Source: an uncultured Clostridia bacterium (lineage in GTDB: Bacteria > Bacillota > Clostridia > Oscillospirales > Acutalibacteraceae). Taken from it: a DNA stretch of 64,000 nucleotides. Of the stretch, positions 7,531 to 17,605 are shown piece after piece. The notes under the pieces were generated by a model. It saw only the letters and a program-made list of their open reading frames with translations, did no database searches and was not told the origin of the DNA. Every line of letters starts with the position of its first letter. Within the stretch, counting starts at the first letter, position 1. A program made the position numbers and the translations under genes. Where the stretch lies: contig CAJFOZ010000068.1 of assembly GCA_904397895.1 (NCBI GenBank), forward strand, positions 81,928 through 145,927. Direction: 5' to 3'.

Positions 7531-9786
7531 ATGGCAAAAGGGCCTTCGAAACGGATGGTCACCCGTATGAAGATCCTAATGGTGTGTCTGGTATTTGTGT
7601 TTACCGGGGCGCTGTTGGGACAGCTTGCCAGTTTGCAGCTTGTCAACAGCGAAGTGTATCAAAACAAAGCCATTGCGCAGCAGCTGCGCACCACCACCAT
7701 CAATCCCAAACGGGGTACCATCTACGACAGCAACATGAAGGTGCTGGCCCAGAGCGCTACGGTATGGACGGTAGCATTAGCCCCTGCCAACATCAAGGAT
7801 GACGCCCAGCTGCAAACCATTGCCGAGGGATTGTCGTCCATTTTGGACGTGGATCAGGAAACCATCATTGAAAAGGGGCAAAACAAAAAAAGCTATTATG
7901 AGATTGTCAAACGCAAGGTGGAGAAACCTCAGTACGATGCCATCACCCAATTTTTAAAGGACAACGGCATCAAAGCCGGGGTGGACATGTACGAGGATTC
8001 CAAACGGTACTATCCCTATAATGACGAAGCTTCGTCGGTCATCGGCTTCACCGGCACCGACAACGACGGGCTTTATGGATTGGAATCCATGTATGACGAG
8101 TACCTGCAAGGCGTACCGGGCAAGGTGGTGTCGGCGAAGAATGCTTACAATACCGATATGCCTTTTGAATATGAAACCCTGATTGAACCACAGGACGGCA
8201 ATGGATTGGTGCTGTCCATCGACGAACGCATCCAGGCCATTCTGGAACGGCATCTGGAAGTGGCGGCCAAGGAGAACAACGTCACCAACCGCGCCGCCGG
8301 CATTGTCATGGATGTGGAGACCGGCGAGATCCTGGCCATGGCCACCCACTCCGATTTTGACCTCAACAACCCTATGGAGATATTCGACGCCGATGTGGCC
8401 AATGAAATAGCGTCCCTCACCGGGGATGCACAGACCGAGGCCAAAAAACAGGCCCAGTTTGACCAATGGCGCAATAAACCGGTGTCGGACACTTATGAAC
8501 CTGGCTCGGTCTTTAAAGTCATCACGGCTGCGATGGCTTTGGAAGAGAAGAAGGTCAGTGTAGACGATACCTTTAATTGCCCTGGCTACTACGTGGTAGG
8601 CGGACGGCGCATCAGCTGTGCCAGACGGACCGGCCACGGTACCGTCACCTTTAAACAGGGATTGGAACAGTCTTGTAACCCCACCTTTATGCAGGTGGGC
8701 GAACGCATCGGCCGGAATCTATTTTATCAATATTTTGAAAACTTCGGTTTTACGGAAAAGACCGGCATCGACCTGCCGGGTGAAGCCACCAATGCCGGGC
8801 TTTTCCATACGGAAGAAAGCCTCAATTCTGTGGAGCTGGCTACATCTTCCTTTGGCCAGACCTTTAAAGTCACCCCTCTCCAGATGATCACGGCTATTTC
8901 GGCTGTGGCCAACGGCGGGTATCTGCTGCAACCTCACGTGGTGCGCCAGATCCTGGACAGCGACGACAACATCATCCAAGCCATCGAACCCAATGTACGC
9001 CGCCAGGTGATTTCAACCGAGACGTCCGACTTGCTGCGGGAATTGATGGAAGCGGTTGTCTTTGAGGGCGGCGGTAAGAACGCATATCTGCCCGGATATC
9101 GCATCGCCGGTAAGACCGGTACTTCTGAAAAACGAGACAAAGTCAATGAGGCAACCGGCCAGAAGGACTTGCGCATTGCCTCCTTCTGTGGATTTGCACC
9201 GGCCGACGATCCTAAGGTCGCGGTGCTTATTATGCTGGATGAACCTCACGCTGACAATATCTTTGGCGGAACCATCGCCGCACCGGTGGCCCGTGATATA
9301 TTTGCAGACGTCCTGCCTTACTTAGGCGTAGAACCCCGTTATACTGCGGCTGAACTGCAACAACTGGATACCGATACCCCTATCCTGACCGGCCTTTCGC
9401 CCGCCGATGCTACCACGAAGGCGGAGCAAAAGGGACTGAAAGTGCGTGTGGTTGGGAACGGCGATACGGTGCTCAAACAGATGCCGTCGGCCGGCAGTAC
9501 CATCCCCAAATCGGGGACAGTGGTACTCTACACCAGTGAGGACAGCGAGATGGAGGAGGTGACCGTCCCCAATCTGGTTGGATTGACGGTGGCACAGGTC
9601 AATACCGAGGCCGCCAATGCAGGCATCAACGTCCGTTTCTCCGGGGTGGGACTGGAGAGTGAGGACGCGGTTTCCACAGGACAAAGCGTTGTAGCAGGGG
9701 AAAAGGTGAGTGCCGGTACGGTAATCGCCGTGGAGTTCCAGCACAACGTAGCCGACGACGCTGCCGATACTGTGGCCGACGACTAG
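7531..9786 (+). CDS. spoVD: Class B penicillin-binding protein with PASTA domains (SpoVD/FtsI type)
   Basis: Transpeptidase that cross-links peptidoglycan at the septum or spore cortex. The 751-residue protein has an N-terminal transmembrane segment (about 12-32), the dimerisation domain, and the transpeptidase domain with S326 in EPGSVFK, S381-C-N383 and K528-T-G. Two PASTA repeats occupy roughly residues 610-740. A PASTA-tailed class B PBP in the dcw cluster of a spore former is usually called SpoVD; since no second class B PBP is seen here it may also serve vegetative division, so the FtsI/SpoVD choice is open. The acidic tail after the second PASTA is Asp/Ala-rich. AAAGGAGG precedes the ATG. 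Confidence 0.92.
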   Translation: MAKGPSKRMVTRMKILMVCLVFVFTGALLGQLASLQLVNSEVYQNKAIAQQLRTTTINPKRGTIYDSNMKVLAQSATVWTVALAPANIKDDAQLQTIAEGLSSILDVDQETIIEKGQNKKSYYEIVKRKVEKPQYDAITQFLKDNGIKAGVDMYEDSKRYYPYNDEASSVIGFTGTDNDGLYGLESMYDEYLQGVPGKVVSAKNAYNTDMPFEYETLIEPQDGNGLVLSIDERIQAILERHLEVAAKENNVTNRAAGIVMDVETGEILAMATHSDFDLNNPMEIFDADVANEIASLTGDAQTEAKKQAQFDQWRNKPVSDTYEPGSVFKVITAAMALEEKKVSVDDTFNCPGYYVVGGRRISCARRTGHGTVTFKQGLEQSCNPTFMQVGERIGRNLFYQYFENFGFTEKTGIDLPGEATNAGLFHTEESLNSVELATSSFGQTFKVTPLQMITAISAVANGGYLLQPHVVRQILDSDDNIIQAIEPNVRRQVISTETSDLLRELMEAVVFEGGGKNAYLPGYRIAGKTGTSEKRDKVNEATGQKDLRIASFCGFAPADDPKVAVLIMLDEPHADNIFGGTIAAPVARDIFADVLPYLGVEPRYTAAELQQLDTDTPILTGLSPADATTKAEQKGLKVRVVGNGDTVLKQMPSAGSTIPKSGTVVLYTSEDSEMEEVTVPNLVGLTVAQVNTEAANAGINVRFSGVGLESEDAVSTGQSVVAGEKVSAGTVIAVEFQHNVADDAADTVADD

Positions 9787-9824
9787 ATGCCCCAACTCCC
9801 ACAGAAATATAGGAGGCTGACTGC

Positions 9825-11264
9825 TTGACACTAGCTGAGCTCTTTGCACCCTACGGTGCAAATGAGGATTGGAATGGTGTTGAAATCAGCGACATTACCC
9901 GGGATATCACCCAGGTGAAGCGAGGAAGTGTATTTGTCTGTACCCGAGGCCAGGTGCACGACGGCCACCTTGAGGCGCCAGAGGCGTTAAAACAAGGAGC
10001 CGCGGCAGTGGTAACGGGGAGGGATTTAGGATTAGAAAATCAATTGATCGTGCCGGATCCCAGTGAAGCCTATGCGTCATTGTGCGCGGCATTTTACGGA
10101 TTCCCAGCAAAGAAGCTGCGTCTCATCGGGGTCACCGGCACCAACGGCAAAACCACCGTCACCCATATGATCCGCGCCATGCTTGAGCGGGCGGGATACG
10201 TCTGTGGCATCATCGGGACATTGGGAGGGCAGGCGGGCCAAAGAGTCTTTGAGGCTCACAACACCACCCCCGACGCCAAGGAGCTTCACAGGACCTTGGC
10301 GGCTATGGTGGAGGAAGAATGTGAGTTTTGCGTCATGGAGGTCTCCTCCCACGCATTGGACCAGGGGCGGGTAGCGGGGCTCCGGTTTGAAGCCGGGGTG
10401 TTCACCAACCTGACCCAGGATCACTTGGATTACCACCTCACCATGGAAAACTACTTGGCGGCCAAGAAGAAATTGTTTGCCCAGTCGGACATCGGGGTGT
10501 ACAACCTGGACGACGCCTACGGCATGCGGATGATCGAAGGCCTTTCCTGCCGCAAGGTGGCCTATTCGGCCGAGAATTCAGTGGCCCACTATACGGCGCA
10601 AAACATTGATTATTCCATGGACAGCGTCCGGTTTGACCTGCTGGGCCACGGCATCACCGGCCGCGTCGATTTAAAGATTCCGGGACTATTCTCAGTATAC
10701 AACGCCTTGGCGGCTGCGGCCTGTGGCCTGTCCATAGGGCTGCCCTTCGCCAGCGTAGTGGACGCACTCAACCAGTTTGAAGGGGTTAAGGGCCGGATGG
10801 AACGCGTCCCGACAGGTCGGGACTTCACCATTGTCATCGACTATGCCCACACTCCCGACGGCCTGGAAAAAGTACTGGCCGCCTGTCGGAAGGGAGAACC
10901 AAAACGTTTGGTAGTCCTGTTTGGCTGCGGCGGGGATCGGGATCGGGCCAAGCGTCCGCTGATGGGAAGGGCGGCGATGGAAGGGGCGGATTTCGCCATC
11001 CTCACCAGCGACAATCCCCGGTCTGAGGATCCGCAGGCCATTATCGACGATATTGTAAAGGGCATCCGTACCTATTCCACCCCTTATGTCGTCATCCCCA
11101 ACCGCCAGGACGCCATCCGGTACGCCGTGCGCACCGCTAGACCGGGAGATTTAATCCTTTTGGCCGGCAAGGGGCATGAGACCTATCAGATTTTAAATAC
11201 CGGCGTCATCCATTTGGACGAAAGGGAAATAATAGCCGAACAACTGGCAAAACTAGAAAGATAA
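9825..11264 (+). CDS. murE: UDP-MurNAc-L-Ala-D-Glu: meso-diaminopimelate ligase
   Basis: Adds the third residue of the peptidoglycan stem peptide in the cytoplasm. The 479-residue protein shows the ATP-binding GVTGTNGKTT motif near residue 106, the central Mur ligase domain, and TSDNPRSEDP in the C-terminal domain. The DNPR form is the mark of meso-diaminopimelate ligases, so the wall is probably DAP-type. The start is a TTG at 9825, eight bases after AGGAGG. It follows the PBP gene by 38 bases. Confidence 0.95.
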   Translation: MTLAELFAPYGANEDWNGVEISDITRDITQVKRGSVFVCTRGQVHDGHLEAPEALKQGAAAVVTGRDLGLENQLIVPDPSEAYASLCAAFYGFPAKKLRLIGVTGTNGKTTVTHMIRAMLERAGYVCGIIGTLGGQAGQRVFEAHNTTPDAKELHRTLAAMVEEECEFCVMEVSSHALDQGRVAGLRFEAGVFTNLTQDHLDYHLTMENYLAAKKKLFAQSDIGVYNLDDAYGMRMIEGLSCRKVAYSAENSVAHYTAQNIDYSMDSVRFDLLGHGITGRVDLKIPGLFSVYNALAAAACGLSIGLPFASVVDALNQFEGVKGRMERVPTGRDFTIVIDYAHTPDGLEKVLAACRKGEPKRLVVLFGCGGDRDRAKRPLMGRAAMEGADFAILTSDNPRSEDPQAIIDDIVKGIRTYSTPYVVIPNRQDAIRYAVRTARPGDLILLAGKGHETYQILNTGVIHLDEREIIAEQLAKLER

Positions 11265-11314
11265 ACGCGAGAGAAGAAGCGAAAAACAGTTTGTGTAGAA
11301 GAGGAGTAACAACC

Positions 11315-12685
11315 ATGAGGATGTCAGTAAAAGAGATTGCACATGCTGTACATGGGAGCTACACAGGGGACGGCAACACTGAGGTTTCCTCTGTATGCAT
11401 CGATAACCGTCAGGCTTCGCCGGGATGTCTGTTTATCGCCATCCGAGGGGAACGGCTGGACGGACATCAGTTTGCCGCGGCAGCGGTAGGGGCTGGGGCA
11501 TCGGCTGTCTTGTGCCACAAAGAGGTGGAGGTTTCCAATGTACCGGTCATTCGTGTGGAGGATACCAGCCGGGCCTTGATGGATCTGGCGGCTTGGTACC
11601 GCGGGACCTTCGACATCCCCGTGGTAGGTGTAACCGGCAGTGTGGGTAAAACCACCACCAAGGATATGGTGGCCTGTGTGCTGTCGGCCCGGTACCGCAC
11701 TCTCAAGACAGAGGGCAATTTTAACAATGAAATCGGCCTTCCGCTTACTGTGTTCGGTCTAAAGAAGGAGCATCAGGCGGCGGTACTGGAGATGGGCATG
11801 AGCAACTTTGGAGAGATCAGCCGTCTTTCCAAAGTGGCTTGCCCAGACCTGGGCATCATCACCAAGATCGGCGTCTCCCACATGGAGACATTGGGATCCC
11901 GGGAAGGTATTTTGAAGGCCAAGCTGGAAATATTAGACGGTATGAAGGGCCGTGCCCCTCTGCTCATCAACGGGGACGACGATATGCTCTCTACCGTGGG
12001 GGACGTAGGGCATCCCCTCATCCGCTTCGGCCTGGAGAACGAGGCTTGTGACTTTTTGGCCCAGGACATCCGTCAAGGGGAGGAGGAGACTTCCTTTGTC
12101 ATCCGCTATGACGGTGGGCGGCAAGAGGTTACCATCCCGGCGGTGGGAATCCACGCGGTGTACGACGCCACTGCCGCCTTTGCCGCCGGCATCCTGCTGG
12201 GGGTGGAGAGCGGGAAAGCGGCGGCCGCACTAGGAGTATACCAGCCTTCGGGGATGCGTCAACGCGTTGTCAAACGGGACGGCATCACCGTCATTGAGGA
12301 CTGCTACAACGCAAGTCCCGATTCGGTCCAGGCGGCGTTGGATACGTTAAAGCACATGCCGTGTAAGGGAAAGCGCATCGCTGTTTTAGGTGATATGCTG
12401 GAACTTGGCACCATCTCTCGTCAGGCACATACCAAGTGCGGCGCCCTGGCGGCTCACAGTGCCGACGTCTTGCTAACCTACGGCCCTATGGCGGCCCAGT
12501 ACGTGCAGGGGGCTGCCGCAGAAGGCTTGAAGGAAGCTTATCATTTTGACGACAAAGCGGCTTTGGCCGAAACACTCATTTCGGTTTTAGAAAAGGGCGA
12601 CGTTGTACTGTTTAAAGCCAGCCGGGGCATGCAGCTGGAAGAAGTACTAAAGACCCTGTACGAGAGGTGGGAGAAAAAATGTTAG
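11315..12685 (+). CDS. murF: UDP-MurNAc-tripeptide: D-alanyl-D-alanine ligase
   Basis: Adds D-Ala-D-Ala to complete the UDP-MurNAc-pentapeptide. The 456-residue protein has the N-terminal substrate domain, ATP-binding GVTGSVGKTTTKDM, the EMGMSNFGEI stretch and the YNASPDS motif that is typical of MurF. The ATG at 11315 follows GAGGAG; a longer frame from a TTG at 11291 lacks a ribosome site. The 3' end overlaps mraY by 7 bases, suggesting coupled translation. Confidence 0.95.
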   Translation: MRMSVKEIAHAVHGSYTGDGNTEVSSVCIDNRQASPGCLFIAIRGERLDGHQFAAAAVGAGASAVLCHKEVEVSNVPVIRVEDTSRALMDLAAWYRGTFDIPVVGVTGSVGKTTTKDMVACVLSARYRTLKTEGNFNNEIGLPLTVFGLKKEHQAAVLEMGMSNFGEISRLSKVACPDLGIITKIGVSHMETLGSREGILKAKLEILDGMKGRAPLLINGDDDMLSTVGDVGHPLIRFGLENEACDFLAQDIRQGEEETSFVIRYDGGRQEVTIPAVGIHAVYDATAAFAAGILLGVESGKAAAALGVYQPSGMRQRVVKRDGITVIEDCYNASPDSVQAALDTLKHMPCKGKRIAVLGDMLELGTISRQAHTKCGALAAHSADVLLTYGPMAAQYVQGAAAEGLKEAYHFDDKAALAETLISVLEKGDVVLFKASRGMQLEEVLKTLYERWEKKC

Positions 12686-13692
12686 CCACATCGACCGGTA
12701 TCTCCGCACTGATTGCCTTTGCGGTGACGACATCTTTGGGACTGTGTGTCATTCCCTTTTTGCGCAAATTGAAGTTTGGGCAGAGCATTTTGGAGGATGG
12801 CCCCACTTGGCACAAGTCCAAGCAGGGGACACCTACCATGGGGGGGATCATGACCATCGCCGGCGTGGCGGCCGGCGTCTTGGCGGCTTATTTTATTTCC
12901 CGGATGGCCTGGCCCCAGGTTATGGATGGCGAGACCACGGTACAAAAAGTGCGTTTCTGGGGCGGCATCCTGATGGCGCTGGGTTTTGGATGCGTGGGCT
13001 TTCTGGATGACTACATAAAGGTGGTCAAAAAGCGCAATCTAGGCCTTACCAGCCGTCAGAAGATGCTGTTGCAGCTTTTGGTGGCCGGCGCCTTTGCGGC
13101 GGCATTGTATTTTGCAGGCGACCGCGGTATGTACATCCCCTTTGTGGGGCAGATTGATTTTGGCATCTGGTATATCCCCATCATTATGTTTATTGTGGTG
13201 GGAGCGGTCAACGCCGTCAACCTGACCGATGGCCTAGACGGTTTGGCCTCCAGTGTTACGTTCTTTGTAGGCGTATGCTTTATGCTCATTGCGGGGCTGT
13301 TGCAGATGATGGGCGTCAGTATGATGGGCGCCGCTTTGGCAGGGGCATGCCTCGGCTTTTTGATTTGGAATTTCTATCCGGCACGGGTGTTTATGGGCGA
13401 TACCGGCTCCCTCTTCTTGGGCGGCATGGTATGTGCTTTGGCTTTTGGCGTAGGGATGCCGCTCTTATTGATCCCGGCTGGAATTGTATATATCATCGAG
13501 ACCTTGTCGGACATCTTACAGGTGAGCTATTTTAAGATGACAGGTGGAAAGCGCCTTTTCAAGATGGCGCCTTTCCATCATCATTTGGAGATGTGCGGCT
13601 ACAGTGAAATCCGCATCAATGCATTGTTTTCCATTTTGACAGCAATCGGCTGTATTCTCGCCATTGTTTGTGTACTATTAGGGGGACGTTGA
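12679..13692 (+). CDS. mraY: Phospho-MurNAc-pentapeptide transferase MraY
   Basis: Integral membrane enzyme that transfers phospho-MurNAc-pentapeptide to undecaprenyl phosphate, forming lipid I. The 337-residue protein has about ten membrane helices and the invariant polar loops: DDYIKV, NLTDGLDGLA, FMGDTGS and PFHHHLE. The ATG at 12679 overlaps the murF stop and lies after GAGGTGG. Note that murD, which usually follows mraY, is absent; the next gene is ftsW. Confidence 0.96.
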   Translation: MLATSTGISALIAFAVTTSLGLCVIPFLRKLKFGQSILEDGPTWHKSKQGTPTMGGIMTIAGVAAGVLAAYFISRMAWPQVMDGETTVQKVRFWGGILMALGFGCVGFLDDYIKVVKKRNLGLTSRQKMLLQLLVAGAFAAALYFAGDRGMYIPFVGQIDFGIWYIPIIMFIVVGAVNAVNLTDGLDGLASSVTFFVGVCFMLIAGLLQMMGVSMMGAALAGACLGFLIWNFYPARVFMGDTGSLFLGGMVCALAFGVGMPLLLIPAGIVYIIETLSDILQVSYFKMTGGKRLFKMAPFHHHLEMCGYSEIRINALFSILTAIGCILAIVCVLLGGR

Positions 13693-13762
13693 TCGTCCTT
13701 TTCCCGATTAATTTTTAAAGGAAAGCACTTTGCCATTTTACTGCGAAAGGAGGAGATTGGGC

Positions 13763-14986
13763 GTGTCGACCGAACAAGCGGCCAGACTGGCAAAAAACAA
13801 GATAGAGAAAAAGAAAGGCAAGGGAAAGCTCAGCTTCTTCTCGGCTGGGGGATCCTTTGATCTGCCGTTTTTCTTTTTGATCCTGGCACTTTTGGCCATC
13901 GGACTTGTGATGATGTTTTCGGCCAGCTACGCTTATGCATATTATACGCCGAAATTCCACGGGGATAGCCTCTATTTCCTCAAACCGCAATTGATGTATG
14001 CCGCCTTAGGAATCGTCCTAATGATCGGCGTATCGCTCATCGATTACCGGGTCCTTCACTTCTGGTCCCTGATTTTTATGGGCGTCAGTTATGCTCTGTT
14101 GGTCATCGTACTTTTCATGCCGGCTCAAAACGGCGCCCACCGCTGGATCCCTTATCCCATTAACTTCCAGCCTTCGGAAATCGCTAAGTTTGCCTTGATC
14201 GCTACCTTTGCCCATCTCATGAGCAAATACCACGATAAAATGGGCACCTTCCGATGGGGCGTTTTGCCGTATATCCTCATCTTAGGATCCATCAGCGCTC
14301 TGATGATCGCGGAACCCCATCTTTCCGGTACCATCCTCATGTGCCTGATCGGCGTGATTATGATGCTCATCGGCGGCACCAAACCCAAATGGTTTATCAT
14401 CGCCATCTCGGCGGGGCTTATTCTATTTGTATGGGTGTTTTTCTTCCCCCAGTATCTGCCGGGGCCGCTGGCCGATATCGTGACCGAGAAATTGGCCCAC
14501 GGCTTTACCCGCATCGAGGTGTGGCAGGATCCCTTCTCCGATCCTAAGGGTACCGGCTGGCAGACCATCCAGTCGCTGTACGCTATCGCTTCCGGCGGGT
14601 TCATGGGAGTGGGTTTAGGCAACTCCAGGCAAAAATATATGTACATCTCCGAGCCGCAGAACGACTTTGTGTTTGCGGTGGTGTGTGAGGAACTGGGATT
14701 TGTAGGAGCAGCCGTTATCATCATCCTGTTTGCCCTGCTGGTGTGGAGAGGGTTCGCCATCGCCATGAAAGCCGAGGATAAATTCGGCGCCCTTTTGGCA
14801 GTCGGATTGACCGTCCAGGTAGGGCTCCAAGCCTTCCTCAACATCGCGGTGGTCACCAACCTGATCCCCAACACCGGCATCAGCCTTCCTTTCTTCAGCT
14901 ACGGCGGATCGTCCTTGGTCATGCTGCTGGCGCAGATGGGGGTTGTGTTGTCGGTCTCACGAGGGGCCAGGCTGCGCAAACGATAA
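13763..14986 (+). CDS. ftsW: FtsW septal peptidoglycan glycosyltransferase (SEDS family)
   Basis: Polymerises lipid II at the septum together with its partner class B PBP (here the SpoVD-type protein). The 407-residue protein has a Lys-rich cytoplasmic N-terminus (about 10-25) and roughly ten membrane helices. Conserved SEDS features: PSEIAKFA after the fourth helix, the long extracellular loop with the KLAHGFTRIEVW region, and NTGISLPFFSYGGSS near the end. A GTG at 13763, nine bases after AGGAGG, is the best start. SpoVE or RodA are alternatives, but position favours FtsW. Confidence 0.9.
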   Translation: MSTEQAARLAKNKIEKKKGKGKLSFFSAGGSFDLPFFFLILALLAIGLVMMFSASYAYAYYTPKFHGDSLYFLKPQLMYAALGIVLMIGVSLIDYRVLHFWSLIFMGVSYALLVIVLFMPAQNGAHRWIPYPINFQPSEIAKFALIATFAHLMSKYHDKMGTFRWGVLPYILILGSISALMIAEPHLSGTILMCLIGVIMMLIGGTKPKWFIIAISAGLILFVWVFFFPQYLPGPLADIVTEKLAHGFTRIEVWQDPFSDPKGTGWQTIQSLYAIASGGFMGVGLGNSRQKYMYISEPQNDFVFAVVCEELGFVGAAVIIILFALLVWRGFAIAMKAEDKFGALLAVGLTVQVGLQAFLNIAVVTNLIPNTGISLPFFSYGGSSLVMLLAQMGVVLSVSRGARLRKR

Positions 14987-15087
14987 TAATGAATCATATC
15001 CCGAGGCACCGGCTGCGTCATATTACGCCGCCGGCTTTTGCCTTGTAAGTCGTCGAGAAGAAAAACACAATGAGGAGTGGAGATGCC

Positions 15088-16215
15088 ATGAAGGTACTTT
15101 TGGCAGGCGGCGGCACGGCGGGACATATCAATCCGGCCTTGGCCATTGCAGGCACCGTCAAAAAGCATCAGCCGGACGCCGAGATTTTATTCGTCGGTAA
15201 TCAGAAGGGGATGGAAGCCCGTTTGGTCAAGGAGGCCGGTTATGACTTTGCGGCCATCGATGTACGCGGCTTTCGCCGGAGCTTGTCGCCGGGCAACATT
15301 GTCTATAACATAGGGGCGGCGCGGAGGGCGTTGACGTCCACCGTACAGGCCGGGAAGATCCTAAAGTCCTTCCGTCCGGACATCGCAGTGGGGACGGGCG
15401 GATACGTCAGCGGCCCCGTACTGCGTAAGGCGGCTAAGATGGGGGTCCCTATTGTGGTGCACGAACAAAATGCCTATCCAGGGGTCACCAACCGGATGCT
15501 TTCCAAATCGGCCTCCTGTGTCATGCTGGCGGTGGAGGATGCCAAAAGCCGTTTTGATGCAGGGTGCCATATTGAAGTGACGGGCAATCCCCTGCGTAAG
15601 GAAATTTTGACCTATACGAGACAGCAGGCCCGGCATGAGTTGGGACTTGGCGATGAGCCCATGATCCTCTCCTTCGGCGGCAGTTTGGGAGCCGACTGCA
15701 TCAACCGCGCCGTGGCCGACCTGCTTGCCTGGAGCTATAAACGCGGCGGCATCACCCACATCCACGGCGTAGGAAAAGCCGGCTGGGAATGGATGCCTAA
15801 GCTGATAGAATCCAAAGGAGTGCCGTTAAAGCGCGCCAAAAACATTATGGTGCGGGAGTACATCGACGATATGGCCCGCTGTATGGCGGCGGCCGATCTG
15901 GTGATTTGCCGCTGCGGCGCCATCACGTTAAGTGAATTGCAGGCCCAGGGAAAAGCCTCTATTTTGGTGCCGTCCCCCCATGTGGCGGAGAACCACCAGT
16001 ACCACAACGCCATGAGTTTGGTCCGCCGGGGAGCGGCGGTGCTCATTGAGGATAAGGATTTGACCGGTCCGAAACTCATCACCCAGGTGGAAAAACTGCT
16101 GGAACACCCCGAGACGCTCCAGGAAATGGGTTCAAAAGCCAAACAAACCGCAATTTTAGACGCTTCTGAACGTATTTATAAAGTGATTATGGAGGCTGTT
16201 TCCTCTAAAAAGTAA
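15088..16215 (+). CDS. murG: UDP-GlcNAc: lipid I N-acetylglucosaminyltransferase MurG
   Basis: Peripheral membrane glycosyltransferase (GT28) that converts lipid I to lipid II. The 375-residue protein starts with KVLLAGGGTAGHINPAL (the glycine loop for the lipid phosphate), then HEQNAYPGVTNR, and the donor-binding FGGSLGA and GAITLSELQA segments. The start at 15088 has GAGGAG upstream; an ATG at 15070 sits in front of it without a site. murC, murB and murD are not near it. Confidence 0.95.
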   Translation: MKVLLAGGGTAGHINPALAIAGTVKKHQPDAEILFVGNQKGMEARLVKEAGYDFAAIDVRGFRRSLSPGNIVYNIGAARRALTSTVQAGKILKSFRPDIAVGTGGYVSGPVLRKAAKMGVPIVVHEQNAYPGVTNRMLSKSASCVMLAVEDAKSRFDAGCHIEVTGNPLRKEILTYTRQQARHELGLGDEPMILSFGGSLGADCINRAVADLLAWSYKRGGITHIHGVGKAGWEWMPKLIESKGVPLKRAKNIMVREYIDDMARCMAAADLVICRCGAITLSELQAQGKASILVPSPHVAENHQYHNAMSLVRRGAAVLIEDKDLTGPKLITQVEKLLEHPETLQEMGSKAKQTAILDASERIYKVIMEAVSSKK

Positions 16216-16346
16216 AAGATCCGACCTGGAAAGACATGGCCTACTCTGTTCACATCCTCACACCCCCGCCTCTTTTGGCATACTATGGTTTGCCAGGGAA
16301 ACTTCATGGTTTGGCTTGGTGTTTTTCATAAAGGGGTGTAGAGGAT

Positions 16347-17600
16347 ATGTCGAAACTGATTGTGCAGGGCGGTCACAGGCTGGCCGGATCCATCCCTGTG
16401 CACGGGGCTAAAAACAGCGCTTTGCCGCTGCTTTCCGCCACGTTGCTGGGCACCACTCCCAGCGTGCTACATAATTGCCCGAGGCTATCGGATGTGGATA
16501 CCTCCATTAAGATTTTATCCCATTTGGGGTGCAAGGTGACCCAGGAGGGATCCAACGTAACGGTGGACGCCTCCTCGGCAGGACAGTATGAGATCCCGGA
16601 TAACCTCATGCGGGAGATGCGTTCTTCGGTGGTGTTTTTAGGCGCCATTGTGGCTAGACAAGGAAAGGCGCGCATCAGTTTCCCAGGGGGATGTGAGTTA
16701 GGGCCTCGTCCCATCGATCTCCATCTGAAGGCGCTGCGCAAGCTGGGCCTTATCATTGAAGAGGATCACGGGTACTTAAACTGCCACGTGGGAAAAGGGC
16801 TCAAAGGATGCCCCATCAACCTCTCCTTTCCCAGCGTCGGAGCCACGGAAAACATCATGTTGGCTTCGGCTACGGCCGACGGTACTACCGTCATCACCAA
16901 TGCCGCCAGGGAGCCGGAGATCTACGATTTAGCTGATTTCCTCAACCAGTGCGGCGCCCGCATCAGCGGAGCAGGGGAGAGCACCATCCGCATCGACGGC
17001 GTGCCAAAACTCCACGGAGCGGAACACACCGTCATAGCCGACCGCATCACTGCCACCACTTATATGGCGGCCGCGGCGGTCACAGGAGGGGATCTTCTGT
17101 TGGAAAAGGTGATCCCCGATCATTTGCAACCGGTGATCCCTGTGTTTGAAGAGGCCGGATGCCACATCAAGACCCAAGGAGATCAATTGCACATTGCAGC
17201 ACCGGACCGCCTGAAAGCGGTTAAAAACATCCGCACCCTGCCGTACCCTGGATTTCCCACCGATTCCCAAGCCATCGTGATGGCTATGTCCACCTTGGCG
17301 GAGGGAACCAGTGTATTTGTAGAAAACATCTTTGAAAGCCGGTATAAGCACGTCGGTGAGCTGCTGCGCCTGGGGGCCCACATCAAAGTGGAGGGGAAAG
17401 TAGCCATCGTGGAAGGCGTGGACCATCTGTCCGGCGCACCGGTGGAGGCAGCCGATTTACGGGGAGCTGCGGCACTAGTCGTGGCGGGCCTGGCGGCCCA
17501 GGGAACCACGCAGATTACCGGCTTACATCATTTGGACAGAGGATATGAAATGATTGAACAGCGCCTCTCTGGTGTGGGGGCTGTGATAAAGAGGGACTGA
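16347..17600 (+). CDS. murA: UDP-N-acetylglucosamine 1-carboxyvinyltransferase MurA
   Basis: First committed step of peptidoglycan synthesis: enolpyruvyl transfer from PEP to UDP-GlcNAc. The 417-residue protein keeps the phosphomycin-target cysteine in PGGCELGPRPIDLH and the N-terminal GAKNSALPLL loop. The 130-base gap before it contains no terminator I can recognise. It follows murG and precedes ftsQ by 5 bases. A second MurA paralogue is common in Firmicutes and would be elsewhere. Confidence 0.95.
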   Translation: MSKLIVQGGHRLAGSIPVHGAKNSALPLLSATLLGTTPSVLHNCPRLSDVDTSIKILSHLGCKVTQEGSNVTVDASSAGQYEIPDNLMREMRSSVVFLGAIVARQGKARISFPGGCELGPRPIDLHLKALRKLGLIIEEDHGYLNCHVGKGLKGCPINLSFPSVGATENIMLASATADGTTVITNAAREPEIYDLADFLNQCGARISGAGESTIRIDGVPKLHGAEHTVIADRITATTYMAAAAVTGGDLLLEKVIPDHLQPVIPVFEEAGCHIKTQGDQLHIAAPDRLKAVKNIRTLPYPGFPTDSQAIVMAMSTLAEGTSVFVENIFESRYKHVGELLRLGAHIKVEGKVAIVEGVDHLSGAPVEAADLRGAAALVVAGLAAQGTTQITGLHHLDRGYEMIEQRLSGVGAVIKRD

Positions 17601-17605
17601 TCAAT